A stretch of DNA of 32,898 nucleotides from the NCBI GenBank assembly GCA_001767695.1, contig MELR01000005.1, positions 259 to 33,156 on the forward strand, in the 5' to 3' direction. The stretch is from Actinobacteria bacterium RBG_16_68_21. GTDB taxonomy: Bacteria > Actinomycetota > Acidimicrobiia > Spongiisociales > UBA11373. Position numbers and translations under genes: made by a program. The notes under the pieces are model-generated. The model had not been told where the DNA came from. It worked only from the letters and a program-made list of their open reading frames with translations, and did not search any database. Within the stretch, counting starts at the first letter, position 1, and every line of letters begins with the position of its first letter. Shown piece after piece: positions 1 to 8,238 of the stretch.

Positions 1-1186
1 CCTGCCTGATCAGCCCCAAGCACTCGGCGTACGAGTAGCACACCGTTCCGGGTGCGGCGGCGACACTGAACATCGCCGGGACCCAGTCGCTGGTGCAGTA
101 CGAGCCGCCCTGCTCGACCGCCAGTGCGGTGAGGACCAGGAGGTCATAGGCGGTGTAGTTGTACACGTTCTCCGGCCCCAGGAAGTCGGGGTCGGCGGCA
201 TACGAGCTGTTGTTGAACGCTGCGCTGTAGGCGTCCCAGGCCGGGTTGTCGTTGCGGAATCCGGAGCTGATGAACCCGATGCTCGCCTGGGTGTCGACGG
301 TCGCCCCGCCCAGAGTCTCGAGGAACTCCGGCTGTGACCAGCCGGGCTCACCGATCCAGTTGGTGGACAGACCGGCCTCCGCCGCTTCCTTGATCAGGGT
401 GGCGGACTCCAATGATCCCGCCTCCATGATGACCGCATCCGGGTTCAGGTCGGCAATCTGCTGAGCCTGGGTCCGGTAGCTGTCCTGGGTGGCCGGAGCG
501 TCGATGCGGGTGAGCAGTTCGATCCCACCGACGACGGGAACCGCGGCCTCGGCCGCATCGGCAGCCAGCTGGAAGCCCTCCACCTGAGTGGCGAAGATGA
601 CCACCGTCTGTGCACCGATCATCCCTGCGTAGATCGTGGCCTCGGCGCCCAGTCCGGCGTCCGGGCCCTGTGCCCGGAAGATCGGCTCGGCAACGTCGCC
701 GCCGATGTCGAAGGGGATCGAGCCGCCGTGGACCGTAGGTCCGAGCGGCGAGTCGTGCTCAGCTTCCCACTCGATGAACCAGCTGCGGTAGGGGCCGTAG
801 CCGTGCGCCGGGCTGATCAGGATGTCGATCCCGTCTTCCTCGATCATCTTGTGGGCCGCCGCCGCCTCACCGACCGTGCCGATGTCTTCGGCGATGAAGT
901 CCCAATGCCGTCCCAATGGTGGGTCGAGATTGATGACTTCGTCAATCGGGAAGGTGAGGCTTCCGGTGAGCATCTTGCCGTAGGGAGCGAACTCGCCGGT
1001 GTAGTAGGCGAGCTCGCCAGCAATGACGTTGTCGGTGTCGGTGGCACACGGAAGCGCCGACGCGCCGGTCGTTGCCGTCGTGCCGGCCGTGGTCTCGGTC
1101 GAGTCGTCGCCGCAGGCCGCGGCGATGAGGGCGAACACGACCAGGAGCGCCACTCCCGGCAGCACCCTGATTCTTCTCTTCCTCAT
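1..1186 (-). CDS. livK: ABC transporter substrate-binding lipoprotein, branched-chain amino acid (LivK) type, partial
   Basis: Extracytoplasmic binding protein that would deliver ligand to the LivHMGF importer encoded just upstream on the same strand. The start is the ATG at 1184-1186, preceded by the purine-rich AGGAAAGGAAAG. The first residues are basic (MRKRRIR), followed by a hydrophobic stretch and the lipobox-like IAAAC with Cys25. A Thr-rich linker follows, then a periplasmic-binding-protein fold of the Leu/Ile/Val receptor family (for example the segment beginning GELAYYTGEFAPYG). The gene lies 31 nt after livF and is the last gene of the operon. About 395 codons are visible and the C-terminus is cut by the window edge. 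The family binds amino acids, but also amides, urea, aromatic acids and polyols, so the ligand is open; the neighbouring catabolic genes make a non-amino-acid ligand plausible. Confidence 0.88.
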   Translation of the reverse strand, partial: MRKRRIRVLPGVALLVVFALIAAACGDDSTETTAGTTATTGASALPCATDTDNVIAGELAYYTGEFAPYGKMLTGSLTFPIDEVINLDPPLGRHWDFIAEDIGTVGEAAAAHKMIEEDGIDILISPAHGYGPYRSWFIEWEAEHDSPLGPTVHGGSIPFDIGGDVAEPIFRAQGPDAGLGAEATIYAGMIGAQTVVIFATQVEGFQLAADAAEAAVPVVGGIELLTRIDAPATQDSYRTQAQQIADLNPDAVIMEAGSLESATLIKEAAEAGLSTNWIGEPGWSQPEFLETLGGATVDTQASIGFISSGFRNDNPAWDAYSAAFNNSSYAADPDFLGPENVYNYTAYDLLVLTALAVEQGGSYCTSDWVPAMFSVAAAPGTVCYSYAECLGLIRQ

Positions 1187-1217
1187 ATCTTTCCTTTCCT
1201 GTTCTCCGTTGTCGCGG

Positions 1218-1919
1218 TCAGATCTGGTATCCCTCTTTGAGTATCTCGGTGGTGACGCTGGAGGCGTCCATGACCTCGGAGGCCTCCCCCAGGGTGAGCA
1301 CCATCACCCGGTCGGCCACCTCGAGCGCCTTGGTGGCGTTTTGCTCGGCGAGCACGATGCTGACGTTTTGATTCCGGTGGATGTCCCTGATCCTGTCGAA
1401 GAAGTTGTCCACATAGAGGGGGGACAGACCCGCGGTGGGCTCGTCGAGGAGCAGCAGTCGGGGATCCTGCATCAGGGCACGGGCGCAGGCGACCATTCGT
1501 GACTCACCGCCGCTGAGCGTGCCCGCCAATTGGTGGCGACGCGCCCCGATGTCGGGGAACAACTCGACGACCTCGGCGAGTCGCTCGTCCCGGGCGCGCT
1601 CGCCGATCATCGCCCCCACGTAGAGGTTTTCCAGAACGGTGAGATCGGGGAAGAGGCCCTTCTCTTGCGGGACGTACCCGATACCGCGCGCCGCGCTCAC
1701 CCAGGGCGGCGCGTGAGAGATGTCCTGACCGTCGAACCACAGCTCGCCGGCGGTCAGCGGGATGAGGCGGGCGAGCGTTGCCAACAGCGTGCTCTTGCCG
1801 GCGCCATTGGCTCCGAGCACCGCGAACACCTCGGGGCCGACGCTGAGGTCGAGGCCTTTGATCACCGTCACCCCGCTGTATCCGCTGCGGATTCCCCTAG
1901 CGTCCAACATGGCCTTCAC
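1218..1919 (-). CDS. livF: Branched-chain-type ABC transporter ATP-binding protein LivF
   Basis: Second nucleotide-binding subunit of the importer, cytoplasmic, 233 aa, which is the usual LivF length. Walker A GANGAGKST is at residues 36-44, the signature LSGGE at 135-139 and Walker B LLLLDE at 155-160, followed by the PTAGLSP stretch typical of LivF. The ATG at 1919 overlaps the end of livG by 23 nt; a second ATG three codons later (MLDARG) is an equally possible start and still overlaps. The overlap implies coupled translation with livG. All catalytic motifs look intact. Confidence 0.93.
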   Translation of the reverse strand: MKAMLDARGIRSGYSGVTVIKGLDLSVGPEVFAVLGANGAGKSTLLATLARLIPLTAGELWFDGQDISHAPPWVSAARGIGYVPQEKGLFPDLTVLENLYVGAMIGERARDERLAEVVELFPDIGARRHQLAGTLSGGESRMVACARALMQDPRLLLLDEPTAGLSPLYVDNFFDRIRDIHRNQNVSIVLAEQNATKALEVADRVMVLTLGEASEVMDASSVTTEILKEGYQI

Positions 1920-2697
1920 CCAGGTACTTCTCCACCACGGTTGCGTGCTCCCTGATCCAGGGCGGGTCTCCCTGGAGGACGACGCGCCCCTCTGCCATGA
2001 AGTGGACGTAGTCGCTCAGGTTCCAGATCACGTTGAGATCGTGTTCGACGACGACCACCGACACATTCTCCTCGGTCGCCTTCTTCTTGATCAGCTCCAT
2101 CACTCGGTCCCGAATACCCGCCGGGAGGCCGGCGGTGGGCTCATCGAGCAAGAGGAGCTTGGGGCGCAGCAGCAGGCAGCGGATGATGTCGAGCAGCTTC
2201 TTCTCGCCGGCAGACTTGGCGAATCCGAAGGGGTTGTCGAACGGGAAGAGGTTCAGGTACTCGTCGATCTCGTCGCCGTATTCCGACCACACGTGTGGTT
2301 CGCGGAAGATCTTCAGGGCCCGCTCGTCGTGTGCCTTCGAGGCCGCGAGAAGCAGGGAATCCCAAATGGTCAGCTGATCGAAATCCTGGATCACCTGGTT
2401 GGTCTTGACGACGCCGCGGCGGGCGATCGCATGGGGTGCCTTCGACGAGAGCACGACGTCGGGGGCACCGGTGCCGGTCGAGAAGGTGACCCTGCCCCGA
2501 TCGAGGCTGATCGAGTGCGTGACCATGCGCATCAGGGTCGTCTTGCCGGCCCCGTTGGGTCCGATCAGGCCCTCCACCGGGTGTTTCCCCAGGGTGAGGT
2601 CGGCGACGTCGACGACGACCCGTCCGTCGAACGACTTGACCGCGTCCTGGATACGGACACTCGGCCGCGAGACGGGCACGGCCGCGCTCTCAGTCAT
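1897..2697 (-). CDS. livG: Branched-chain-type ABC transporter ATP-binding protein LivG with altered signature motif
   Basis: First nucleotide-binding subunit of the importer, 266 aa. Walker A GPNGAGKTT is at residues 46-54 and Walker B LLLLDEPTAGLP at about 181-192. The signature (C-loop) position reads KSAGEKK (about 161-167) instead of the usual LSGGQ or LivG-type PYGQQ, although the flanking LLDIIRCLL helix fits. The N-terminus is about 10 residues longer than in many LivG proteins. The ATG at 2697 overlaps the livM stop by 8 nt. The C-loop change may affect coupling, or the protein may belong to a divergent LivG subgroup. The family call is firm; the substrate is not known. Confidence 0.9.
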   Translation of the reverse strand: MTESAAVPVSRPSVRIQDAVKSFDGRVVVDVADLTLGKHPVEGLIGPNGAGKTTLMRMVTHSISLDRGRVTFSTGTGAPDVVLSSKAPHAIARRGVVKTNQVIQDFDQLTIWDSLLLAASKAHDERALKIFREPHVWSEYGDEIDEYLNLFPFDNPFGFAKSAGEKKLLDIIRCLLLRPKLLLLDEPTAGLPAGIRDRVMELIKKKATEENVSVVVVEHDLNVIWNLSDYVHFMAEGRVVLQGDPPWIREHATVVEKYLGEGHVGR

Positions 2698-3646
2698 GGG
2701 CCGGCCTCCGCACCGTCCGATCCCGGCGCATCCTGCCCAGAATTCCCAGGGGCCGGGTCATGAGCACGAGGATCAGAGTGGCTCCGTACAGCATTTCGCG
2801 AATCACCGGCAACGACTGCCGTCGCCACTCGGTGGGGAACGGGATCCAGATCAGGAATACCAGTTCGAAGAGCACCCCCACCAGAACCACGCCGACCACC
2901 GCTCCCCAGGCCCGGGCCTGGCCGCCCAGCACCAGCCCCACCATGGCGGCCAGGGTGATGCCGATCCCTAGCTCCACCGGCCTGATGTAGTGGAGCATCA
3001 CCCCGTACATCCCGCCGAGCAGGCCCATCGCTGCCGACCCGGTGGCGAACATCACCATCTTGGTACGGAACGTGGGCTTGCCCAGGCTGCGGGCCAGGGC
3101 CTCGTTCTGACCGGTGGCGATCAGCAGCCGGCCGTACGGGGAGCGGTGGACCCGGATGACGTAATAGAGGATGAGCGCCACCACCACCGTGGTGATCCCC
3201 AGCCACAGCAGGGTGTTCGCCTTGATGGTGCCGATGTCGTAGGGGAAGTCCGTGGTTCCCATGCCCTCGGCTCCCCCGGTCCAGGTCCGGTTGGTCTGGG
3301 ACAGCCCGTAGACGATCGCGGCGAAGCCCAGGGTGCCGAGGAGGATGCCGTCGGCGTCGAGATCGACGATCAGCCAACCCACCAGCAGCCCGGCGATGCC
3401 GGCGATCACCGTCCCGAAGAGCAGGGAGGCGAGGACCGGGGCAACCATCCCCCAGCTCTCCGGCCAGGGGAGGTGGACCAGGAAGATCCCGAAGGCGTAC
3501 ATCCCCACGCCGTAGAAGCCGACGATGCCGAAGTTGCCGATCCCGGCCAACCCCATCTGCAGGTGGAGCAGCAGCGCCAGCCCCACCGTGGTGACGATGA
3601 GGATTACGATGGTCACGACGTACTGGGTGAGCCAATCGAGGTTCAC
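2690..3646 (-). CDS. livM: Branched-chain-type ABC transporter permease LivM
   Basis: Inner-membrane permease of the importer, 318 aa with about eight to ten hydrophobic segments. It carries the family pattern LLLHLQMGLAGIGNFGIVGFYGVGMY near the N-terminus and the cytoplasmic-loop motif around GRLLIATGQNEALARSLGK, which contacts the ATPases. I chose the GTG at 3644-3646 (VNLDWLTQ), with GGGGAAGG a few bases upstream, just 2 nt after the livH stop. A longer open frame to 3883 exists, but it would run back into livH and has no family-like sequence. The C-terminus overlaps livG. Confidence 0.9.
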   Translation of the reverse strand: MNLDWLTQYVVTIVILIVTTVGLALLLHLQMGLAGIGNFGIVGFYGVGMYAFGIFLVHLPWPESWGMVAPVLASLLFGTVIAGIAGLLVGWLIVDLDADGILLGTLGFAAIVYGLSQTNRTWTGGAEGMGTTDFPYDIGTIKANTLLWLGITTVVVALILYYVIRVHRSPYGRLLIATGQNEALARSLGKPTFRTKMVMFATGSAAMGLLGGMYGVMLHYIRPVELGIGITLAAMVGLVLGGQARAWGAVVGVVLVGVLFELVFLIWIPFPTEWRRQSLPVIREMLYGATLILVLMTRPLGILGRMRRDRTVRRPAHD

Positions 3647-3648
3647 AC

Positions 3649-4674
3649 CTACACCTTCCCCGCCTCGGCCAACCGATTGCCTCGCACCTTGAGGATCACC
3701 ATGAACAGGGCGATCACGATCACCTGGGCGTAGACCGGGGTGGTGTTCAGCCCGGGCATCAGTTCCAAGAAGGAGAGCACCACTCCGGTGGCCAGGCCGG
3801 CGATGATGACCCCGCCGATCCCCCTCGCCCCCCCGATGAGCACGACCAGGAGGATGAAGAGGAACTGATCCCACCCGAGCCATGCCCGAACCGAGGTGTT
3901 GACCCCGTAGAACGCCCCGGCGGCTCCCCCGGCCACACCGGCGAGGAACCAGATGAGCACCGTGACCGCCAGGGGGTTGATGCCACTGACCTGGGCGAGG
4001 TTCTCGTCACCGGCCAGTGCCCGGATCTGGATCCCGAGCCGGGACCTGCGAATGAACCAGATGAGCAGGAAGGCGATTCCCAGCGCGCTGACCAGCGCGG
4101 TGATCCGGAAGGGGCTGACCCCGACGCCCAGGACTCGAAGACTCTTCTGAACCGGCACGTCGTAGTAGCGGAACTCGAAGCCAAAGATGAACTGGATGCC
4201 GTACCGGAGGAAGACCGAGAGCCCGAAAGAGATGATGATCATCTCCACCACCCCGACGTTGCGCTGCTTGGCCGGCCGGAAGATGGCGAAGTAGGTGAGC
4301 ACGCTGAACAGGCCGGTCAGAGCGATCGTCGGGATCAGCGTGAAGTAGAAGTTCAACTCGAACGTGGTGTTGACCCACATTCCGATGTAGGCGCCCATGG
4401 TGACGGTCTCGGCATAAGCGACGTTGATCAACCCGGTGAGGCGGTAGAGGAGGGCGAAGCCGATCGCCGCCAGCACCAAGGGAGCATCCGAAACCGTCCC
4501 GATCACCAGGGACTTCCGGGCGAGGTCCCAGGTGGCGACGAGAACGATCAAGGCGACGACAAGGACCGACCATCGGGCGATGGGTTTGTTGATCTCGGCG
4601 AGCCGGGCCATCGGGCCCCGCCCCCTGCTCGGGCGATCCGGAGTTTCTCGACTCAGATCGGGTTCAGCCGTCAC
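3649..4674 (-). CDS. livH: Branched-chain-type ABC transporter permease LivH
   Basis: Inner-membrane permease, 341 aa, first gene of the livHMGFK operon. After a polar N-terminal extension of about 30 residues (MTAEPDLSRETPDRPSRGRG) come about eight membrane segments. Family hallmarks include AIGFALLYRLTGLINVAYAE near residue 90-110 and the coupling-loop segment RALAGDENLAQVSGINP. The start is GTG at 4672-4674, with AGAAGG about 4 nt upstream. A strong promoter with an overlapping dyad lies about 40 nt upstream (4715-4752), so this unit is probably controlled by the same regulator as the cupin and UPF0261 operons. Confidence 0.92.
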   Translation of the reverse strand: MTAEPDLSRETPDRPSRGRGPMARLAEINKPIARWSVLVVALIVLVATWDLARKSLVIGTVSDAPLVLAAIGFALLYRLTGLINVAYAETVTMGAYIGMWVNTTFELNFYFTLIPTIALTGLFSVLTYFAIFRPAKQRNVGVVEMIIISFGLSVFLRYGIQFIFGFEFRYYDVPVQKSLRVLGVGVSPFRITALVSALGIAFLLIWFIRRSRLGIQIRALAGDENLAQVSGINPLAVTVLIWFLAGVAGGAAGAFYGVNTSVRAWLGWDQFLFILLVVLIGGARGIGGVIIAGLATGVVLSFLELMPGLNTTPVYAQVIVIALFMVILKVRGNRLAEAGKV

Positions 4675-4714
4675 CCTGCCTTCTTCCAGAGCCAGCCCGC
4701 AATCCTCGTTGATT

Positions 4715-4752
4715 GATTATCGATCATACGTGACCGCCAAGATCACCGTCAA
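4715..4752 (-). promoter_or_regulatory. Promoter of livHMGFK with overlapping dyad operator
   Basis: On the minus strand, TTGACG (plus-strand 4747-4752), an 18-nt spacer and TATGAT (4723-4728) form a near-consensus sigma70-type promoter. Overlapping the -10 is GATTATCGATCATA (plus strand 4715-4728), an imperfect dyad built on ATCGAT. The predicted transcript starts about 40 nt before livH. The same dyad occurs at 6915-6928 and 23274-23287, also next to promoters. Overlap with the -10 suggests repression; the regulator gene is not in the window. Confidence 0.7.
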
Positions 4753-4805
4753 CCGCACCCGCCAAGAGGGTGTCACCCGCCATCCCCTCCCTGCCGGCCG
4801 TGATC

Positions 4806-4819
4806 GGTCATCGATGACC
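4806..4819. promoter_or_regulatory. Perfect 14-bp palindrome, probable fourth operator copy
   Basis: GGTCATCGATGACC is an exact palindrome centred on ATCGAT. It differs from the consensus dyad GATNATCGATNATC at only two symmetric positions. It lies 153 nt upstream of the LarA-like gene and about 54 nt beyond the livH -35, so it could serve either gene or act with the 4715-4728 site through looping. Confidence 0.5.
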
Positions 4820-4971
4820 CGAAGGTATCGGTCCGGCAGTCCCCGCAGACAGAGGACTCAGTCCCACGCGGAAGGTCCTCGGCGCGGACCCTGGGCAGGG
4901 CGCCAAGTCGCCCGGCGGTACGCTGTCGGGAGCCCGTCGATCGTCCGCGGCAAGCGCAAAGGACCATGGCG

Positions 4972-6234
4972 ATGAGCGATTCGGTCGCAGCTTCGATCCC
5001 GGCCCTTACCCGGGTCGTCCAGCGATTCGCTCGTCCCCGCCTGGACGATGTCGCCGGCACGATCGGAGCCCAGTTGGAGCGGCCCGAGGTGTCGGCGACC
5101 CTCGAGGGAGTCCGTACGGTGGCGGTAGCGGTGGGAAGCCGCGGCATCGCCGGCATCGGGGGCATCGTGAGGGCCCTGGTGTCCGGGCTGACCGGGCGCG
5201 GCCTAGAGGTGTTCATCGTGCCGGCAATGGGGTCCCACGGCGGCGCCACCGCGGCCGGCCAGACCGAGATCCTCGCCCACCTCGGGATCACCGCGGAGAG
5301 CATCGAGGTGCCGATTCGCGCCTCTATGGACGTGATCGAGATCGGTTCGGTTTCCTCCCCCCACGGTCACGACGTTTCCCTGGTGATGGATGCCCTCGCC
5401 TGGGACGAGGCCGACGTGGTGATCCCGGTGAACCGCATCAAGCCGCACACCGGGTTCCGGGGTCCGATCGAGAGCGGGATCTGCAAGATGCTCGCCATCG
5501 GGCTGGGCAAGCACGCCGGTGCCCGTCGCCTCCACGACGAGGGCTATGAGGTTTTCGACCGGCTCATCCTCGAGGCGGGGCGGGCGATCCTCGCCACCGG
5601 GCATGTCGCCTTCGGCGTGGGCGTGGTGGAGAACGCCTACGGCGAGGTGAGCCTGATCGAGGCGATGCCGGCGGATCGGGTCGTGGAGCGTGAGCAGTGG
5701 CTGCTGGAGGAAGCGCGCCGACTCATGCCCCGGCTGCTCATGCCCGAAGTCGACGTGCTGGTCGTGGAGCGCTTCGGTAAGAACCTCAGCGGAGTGGGGA
5801 TGGATGCCAACGTCACCGGGCGTGGGGAAATGGGGGTGGCGCTCCCCCGATTCGACGGCCCCATCATTGGTCGCATCGTGGTACTGGGTCTCACCGCCGA
5901 GACTGCGGGCAACGCCCACGGGATCGGACTCGCCGACGTGATAACGCGACGCGCCTTCGAGCAGATCGATCTGGCAGCCACCTGGGTCAACTCGGTCACC
6001 GCCGGCTCACTCGCCTGCGGGCGGATCCCGATCGCCATGCCCTCCGACGACGAGGCGATCCTGGCGGCCGTCCACTCCCTGCCCGGCGTGGCTCCCTCCG
6101 ACGCCCGGATCGTTCGTATCAAGGACACTCTCCATCTCGGCGAGATCGCCGTGTCGTCGAATCTGGTGGAGGTCTGTCGATCCACCCCGGGTTGCGAACC
6201 GGCCGGCGTTTGGGACGGCACCTGGAGCGGATGA
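4972..6234 (+). CDS. LarA-like (lactate racemase family, DUF2088) protein
   Basis: A 420-aa protein resembling the nickel-dependent lactate racemase family, whose known members isomerise 2-hydroxy acids. Visible family-like patterns are PAMGSHGG (residues 84-91), NRIKPHTGF (154-162) and GLGKHAGA (about 177-184), rich in His and Lys as expected for pincer-cofactor and catalytic residues. AAAGGA at 4958-4963 is 8 nt from the ATG at 4972 but only 2 nt from an ATG at 4966, so the downstream start is preferred. No larB, larC or larE cofactor genes are in the window. The gene is divergent from the ABC importer. A role as a sugar-acid or hydroxy-acid epimerase is inference; it may instead be a family member without nickel. 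Confidence 0.75.
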   Translation: MSDSVAASIPALTRVVQRFARPRLDDVAGTIGAQLERPEVSATLEGVRTVAVAVGSRGIAGIGGIVRALVSGLTGRGLEVFIVPAMGSHGGATAAGQTEILAHLGITAESIEVPIRASMDVIEIGSVSSPHGHDVSLVMDALAWDEADVVIPVNRIKPHTGFRGPIESGICKMLAIGLGKHAGARRLHDEGYEVFDRLILEAGRAILATGHVAFGVGVVENAYGEVSLIEAMPADRVVEREQWLLEEARRLMPRLLMPEVDVLVVERFGKNLSGVGMDANVTGRGEMGVALPRFDGPIIGRIVVLGLTAETAGNAHGIGLADVITRRAFEQIDLAATWVNSVTAGSLACGRIPIAMPSDDEAILAAVHSLPGVAPSDARIVRIKDTLHLGEIAVSSNLVEVCRSTPGCEPAGVWDGTWSG

Positions 6235-6322
6235 CCGGCGCAGGCCGAGGATGGGCCGGATGGCCGTGACCGCAGCCATCGGGAGCATGGTTCACTCGGG
6301 GTGACCACCCCGGGAGGACCCG

Positions 6323-6832
6323 ATGACCGATCCGGAGCTGATTGAGCGAACCCGCTCCCTGTTTCTCCGGGATGACAACACCTACGGATGCGCCGAAGTC
6401 GCCCTGGTAGCGCTGTCGGAGTGCTGGTCGCTTCCCGAGTGGGCCGACTCGTCGGCGGCCATGGCTCTCAACGGTGGCGTCGCCTACTCGGGTGGCACGT
6501 GCGGGGCGATCACCGGGGCGGCGATGGCGGTGGGCCGCCTCGCCGAGCAACGCACCACCGACCATCGCCAGGCCAAGACGATCGCCCGGACGATCATCCA
6601 GGGGCTGATGAAGGAGTTCGCCGACGGATACGGCTCCACGGACTGCCGCCACCTCACCGGGTACGACATGACCACCGATCATGAGGCCTTCATCACCAGC
6701 AACATCTGGCGAGACGTCTGTATGCGGCAGCTCGAATTCGCCGTCGATCGGTTGGCGCCCCTCGGTGATCCGAGCGTATGGGAGGCCGAGGTGGCGCGTA
6801 TCAACGCTCTCCAGCCGGGGGCGGAGGAGTGA
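6323..6832 (+). CDS. C_GCAxxG_C_C family (putative redox) protein
   Basis: A 169-aa cytoplasmic protein with the pattern that names the family: YGCAEVAL near residues 21-28, GGTCGAITGAAMAVG near 57-71, then DCRHLTGYD and a later Cys (WRDVC). These conserved Cys residues suggest redox or metal binding, but the function of the family is not established. The start is ATG at 6323, with GGGAGGA just upstream. It follows the LarA-like gene by 88 nt on the same strand and precedes the 6877-6928 promoter, so it may be the last gene of the larA-like transcript. Confidence 0.75.
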   Translation: MTDPELIERTRSLFLRDDNTYGCAEVALVALSECWSLPEWADSSAAMALNGGVAYSGGTCGAITGAAMAVGRLAEQRTTDHRQAKTIARTIIQGLMKEFADGYGSTDCRHLTGYDMTTDHEAFITSNIWRDVCMRQLEFAVDRLAPLGDPSVWEAEVARINALQPGAEE

Positions 6833-6876
6833 GTGCGAGGTGGCCGTTACTCCCACGACACCAGGGATTCTGCAGG

Positions 6877-6928
6877 TTGACGGGCCTATCGCGCCCGCGT
6901 ATCGTGAAATAGTCGATAATCGATGATC
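6877..6928 (+). promoter_or_regulatory. Promoter and dyad operator upstream of the cupin-transketolase operon
   Basis: TTGACG (6877-6882), a 17-nt spacer and TATCGT (6900-6905) form a good sigma70-type promoter. It is followed by GATAATCGATGATC (6915-6928), a dyad that is symmetric except for the two N positions. The dyad covers the expected start of transcription, about 30 nt before the cupin ATG, which suits a repressor roadblock. It shares its core with the livH and UPF0261 promoter sites. Confidence 0.7.
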
Positions 6929-6956
6929 TACGGTTGAGAACCGGGAAAGGCCTCTG

Positions 6957-7331
6957 ATGGTCAAGGCGGTGCGACGCGACGAGGCCCAGGTCTTCAATCT
7001 CCCCGGACGGGACTGGCTGCTCTACGTGGGACCGGAAACCACCGGGGCCGCCAACCTGACGGTGGGCTGGGCCACCTTCCCCGCCGGTTCGGCGCCTCCG
7101 GGGCACGTCCACCCCACCCAGGAAGAGACCATCTACATCATCTCCGGATACGGCCAGTTGGTCACTCCCGACGGCACCGTCGAGCTCGAGCCGGGAACGG
7201 CGGTCTACATCCCGATCGGGCTGCACCACGCCACCGTGTCGCGCGGTCCCGGACCTCTGGAGATGGTGACCTCGTTCTCCCCGCCGGTGGTGCCGGGTTC
7301 GTATGAGGATCCGGCGCGCAACGAACCGTGA
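6957..7331 (+). CDS. Cupin-domain protein
   Basis: A small 124-aa single-domain cupin. Metal-ligand candidates are His50, His52 and Glu56/57 in GHVHPTQEE, and His90/91 in GLHHATV, matching cupin motifs 1 and 2. The ATG at 6957 follows GGGAAAGG. It is the first gene of a rightward unit with the split transketolase, 25 nt before the next start. Small cupins of this kind are often sugar isomerases, lyases or ligand sensors; which applies here cannot be told. The promoter just upstream carries the shared dyad. Confidence 0.82.
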   Translation: MVKAVRRDEAQVFNLPGRDWLLYVGPETTGAANLTVGWATFPAGSAPPGHVHPTQEETIYIISGYGQLVTPDGTVELEPGTAVYIPIGLHHATVSRGPGPLEMVTSFSPPVVPGSYEDPARNEP

Positions 7332-7356
7332 AACGAGGCTCACCAGGAGGTAGTGC

Positions 7357-8238
7357 GTGAGCAAACAGACCACCGTGGCCGGTCCCGAGGTGACCGAGCT
7401 CGAAGACCTCGCCCGCCGGGCCAGGGCGCACATCGTACGGACCATCGCCGGCGCCCACGGTGGCCATCTCGGTGGTCCGCTATCGGTCATAGACCTGTTG
7501 ATCGCCCTCTACTTCCGGGTGTTGAACATTCGACCCGATGAACCGGATTGGCCCGACCGGGACCGGTGTGTGCTCTCCAAGGGCCACAGTTCGATCGCGC
7601 TCTACACCACGCTGGCGATGCGGGGCTACTTCCCCATCGAAGAGCTCGGTACCTTCGATGCGATCGACTCTCGGCTGCAAGGGCATCCCGACATGACCGC
7701 CACCCCGGGGATCGACATGTCCTCGGGCTCATTGGGCCTCGGCTTCTCCGGCGCCCTGGGCATCGCCATGGGGGCACGGGCTGCCGGCAAGGACTTCACC
7801 ACCTACGCGGTCCTCGGCGACGGGGAGTGCAACGAAGGCATTGTCTGGGAAGCGGCCCATGCCGCCCAGCGATACGCCCTCGACAACATCGTGGCGATCG
7901 TCGACCACAACAAGCTGCAGCAGTTCGGCTGGCACGGCGACACGCTCGACCACCGGCTGTCGCCCTACACCGGTAGCCAGTTGGTCGATCGCTGGTCGGC
8001 CTTCGGATGGAAGGTGTTCGAGATGGACGGGCACGACATCGGTGACGTCCTCGCCACGGTCGCCAGGGCCCGGGATCACGTCGGCGGTCCCGTGGCGGTC
8101 ATCTCCCACACCATCAAGGGCAAGGGGATCTCGTTCATGGAGAACAACTATCAGTGGCACGCTCGAGTGCCCACCGCGGAGGAGCTCGCTCAAGCGCTCG
8201 CCGAGCTGGGGGCGACACCGGCGGGAGGCCGCTCATGA
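7357..8238 (+). CDS. Transketolase, N-terminal (TPP-binding) subunit
   Basis: A 293-aa protein equal to the N-terminal half of transketolase, which transfers two-carbon ketol units between sugar phosphates using thiamine diphosphate. SKGHSS is at residues 74-79 and the TPP/Mg motif GDGECNEG at 154-161, followed by the DHNKLQQFG segment. The start is GTG at 7357, with AGGAGG six bases upstream. The stop overlaps the start of the C-terminal subunit (ATGA), the usual arrangement of split transketolases. In a catabolic operon beside an SDR and an MFS transporter, it may act on an unusual ketose or ketose phosphate rather than serve the housekeeping pentose phosphate pathway. Confidence 0.92.
   Translation: MSKQTTVAGPEVTELEDLARRARAHIVRTIAGAHGGHLGGPLSVIDLLIALYFRVLNIRPDEPDWPDRDRCVLSKGHSSIALYTTLAMRGYFPIEELGTFDAIDSRLQGHPDMTATPGIDMSSGSLGLGFSGALGIAMGARAAGKDFTTYAVLGDGECNEGIVWEAAHAAQRYALDNIVAIVDHNKLQQFGWHGDTLDHRLSPYTGSQLVDRWSAFGWKVFEMDGHDIGDVLATVARARDHVGGPVAVISHTIKGKGISFMENNYQWHARVPTAEELAQALAELGATPAGGRS

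Larger units (their letters stand above)
4675..4971. other. Divergent intergenic region between livH and the larA-like gene
   Basis: This 297-nt region separates livH (leftward) from the LarA-like gene (rightward). It holds the livH promoter/operator (4715-4752) and a perfect palindrome (4806-4819). No open frame in it resembles a protein. I could not find a convincing -35/-10 pair for the rightward gene; TACGCT near 4919 is a weak -10 candidate without a good -35. Confidence 0.6.

Noticed and set aside
2690-3883. Long form of livM (397 aa) starting inside livH
   Set aside because: The extra N-terminus is an out-of-frame reading of livH; the GTG at 3646 has a ribosome site and gives the normal family start.
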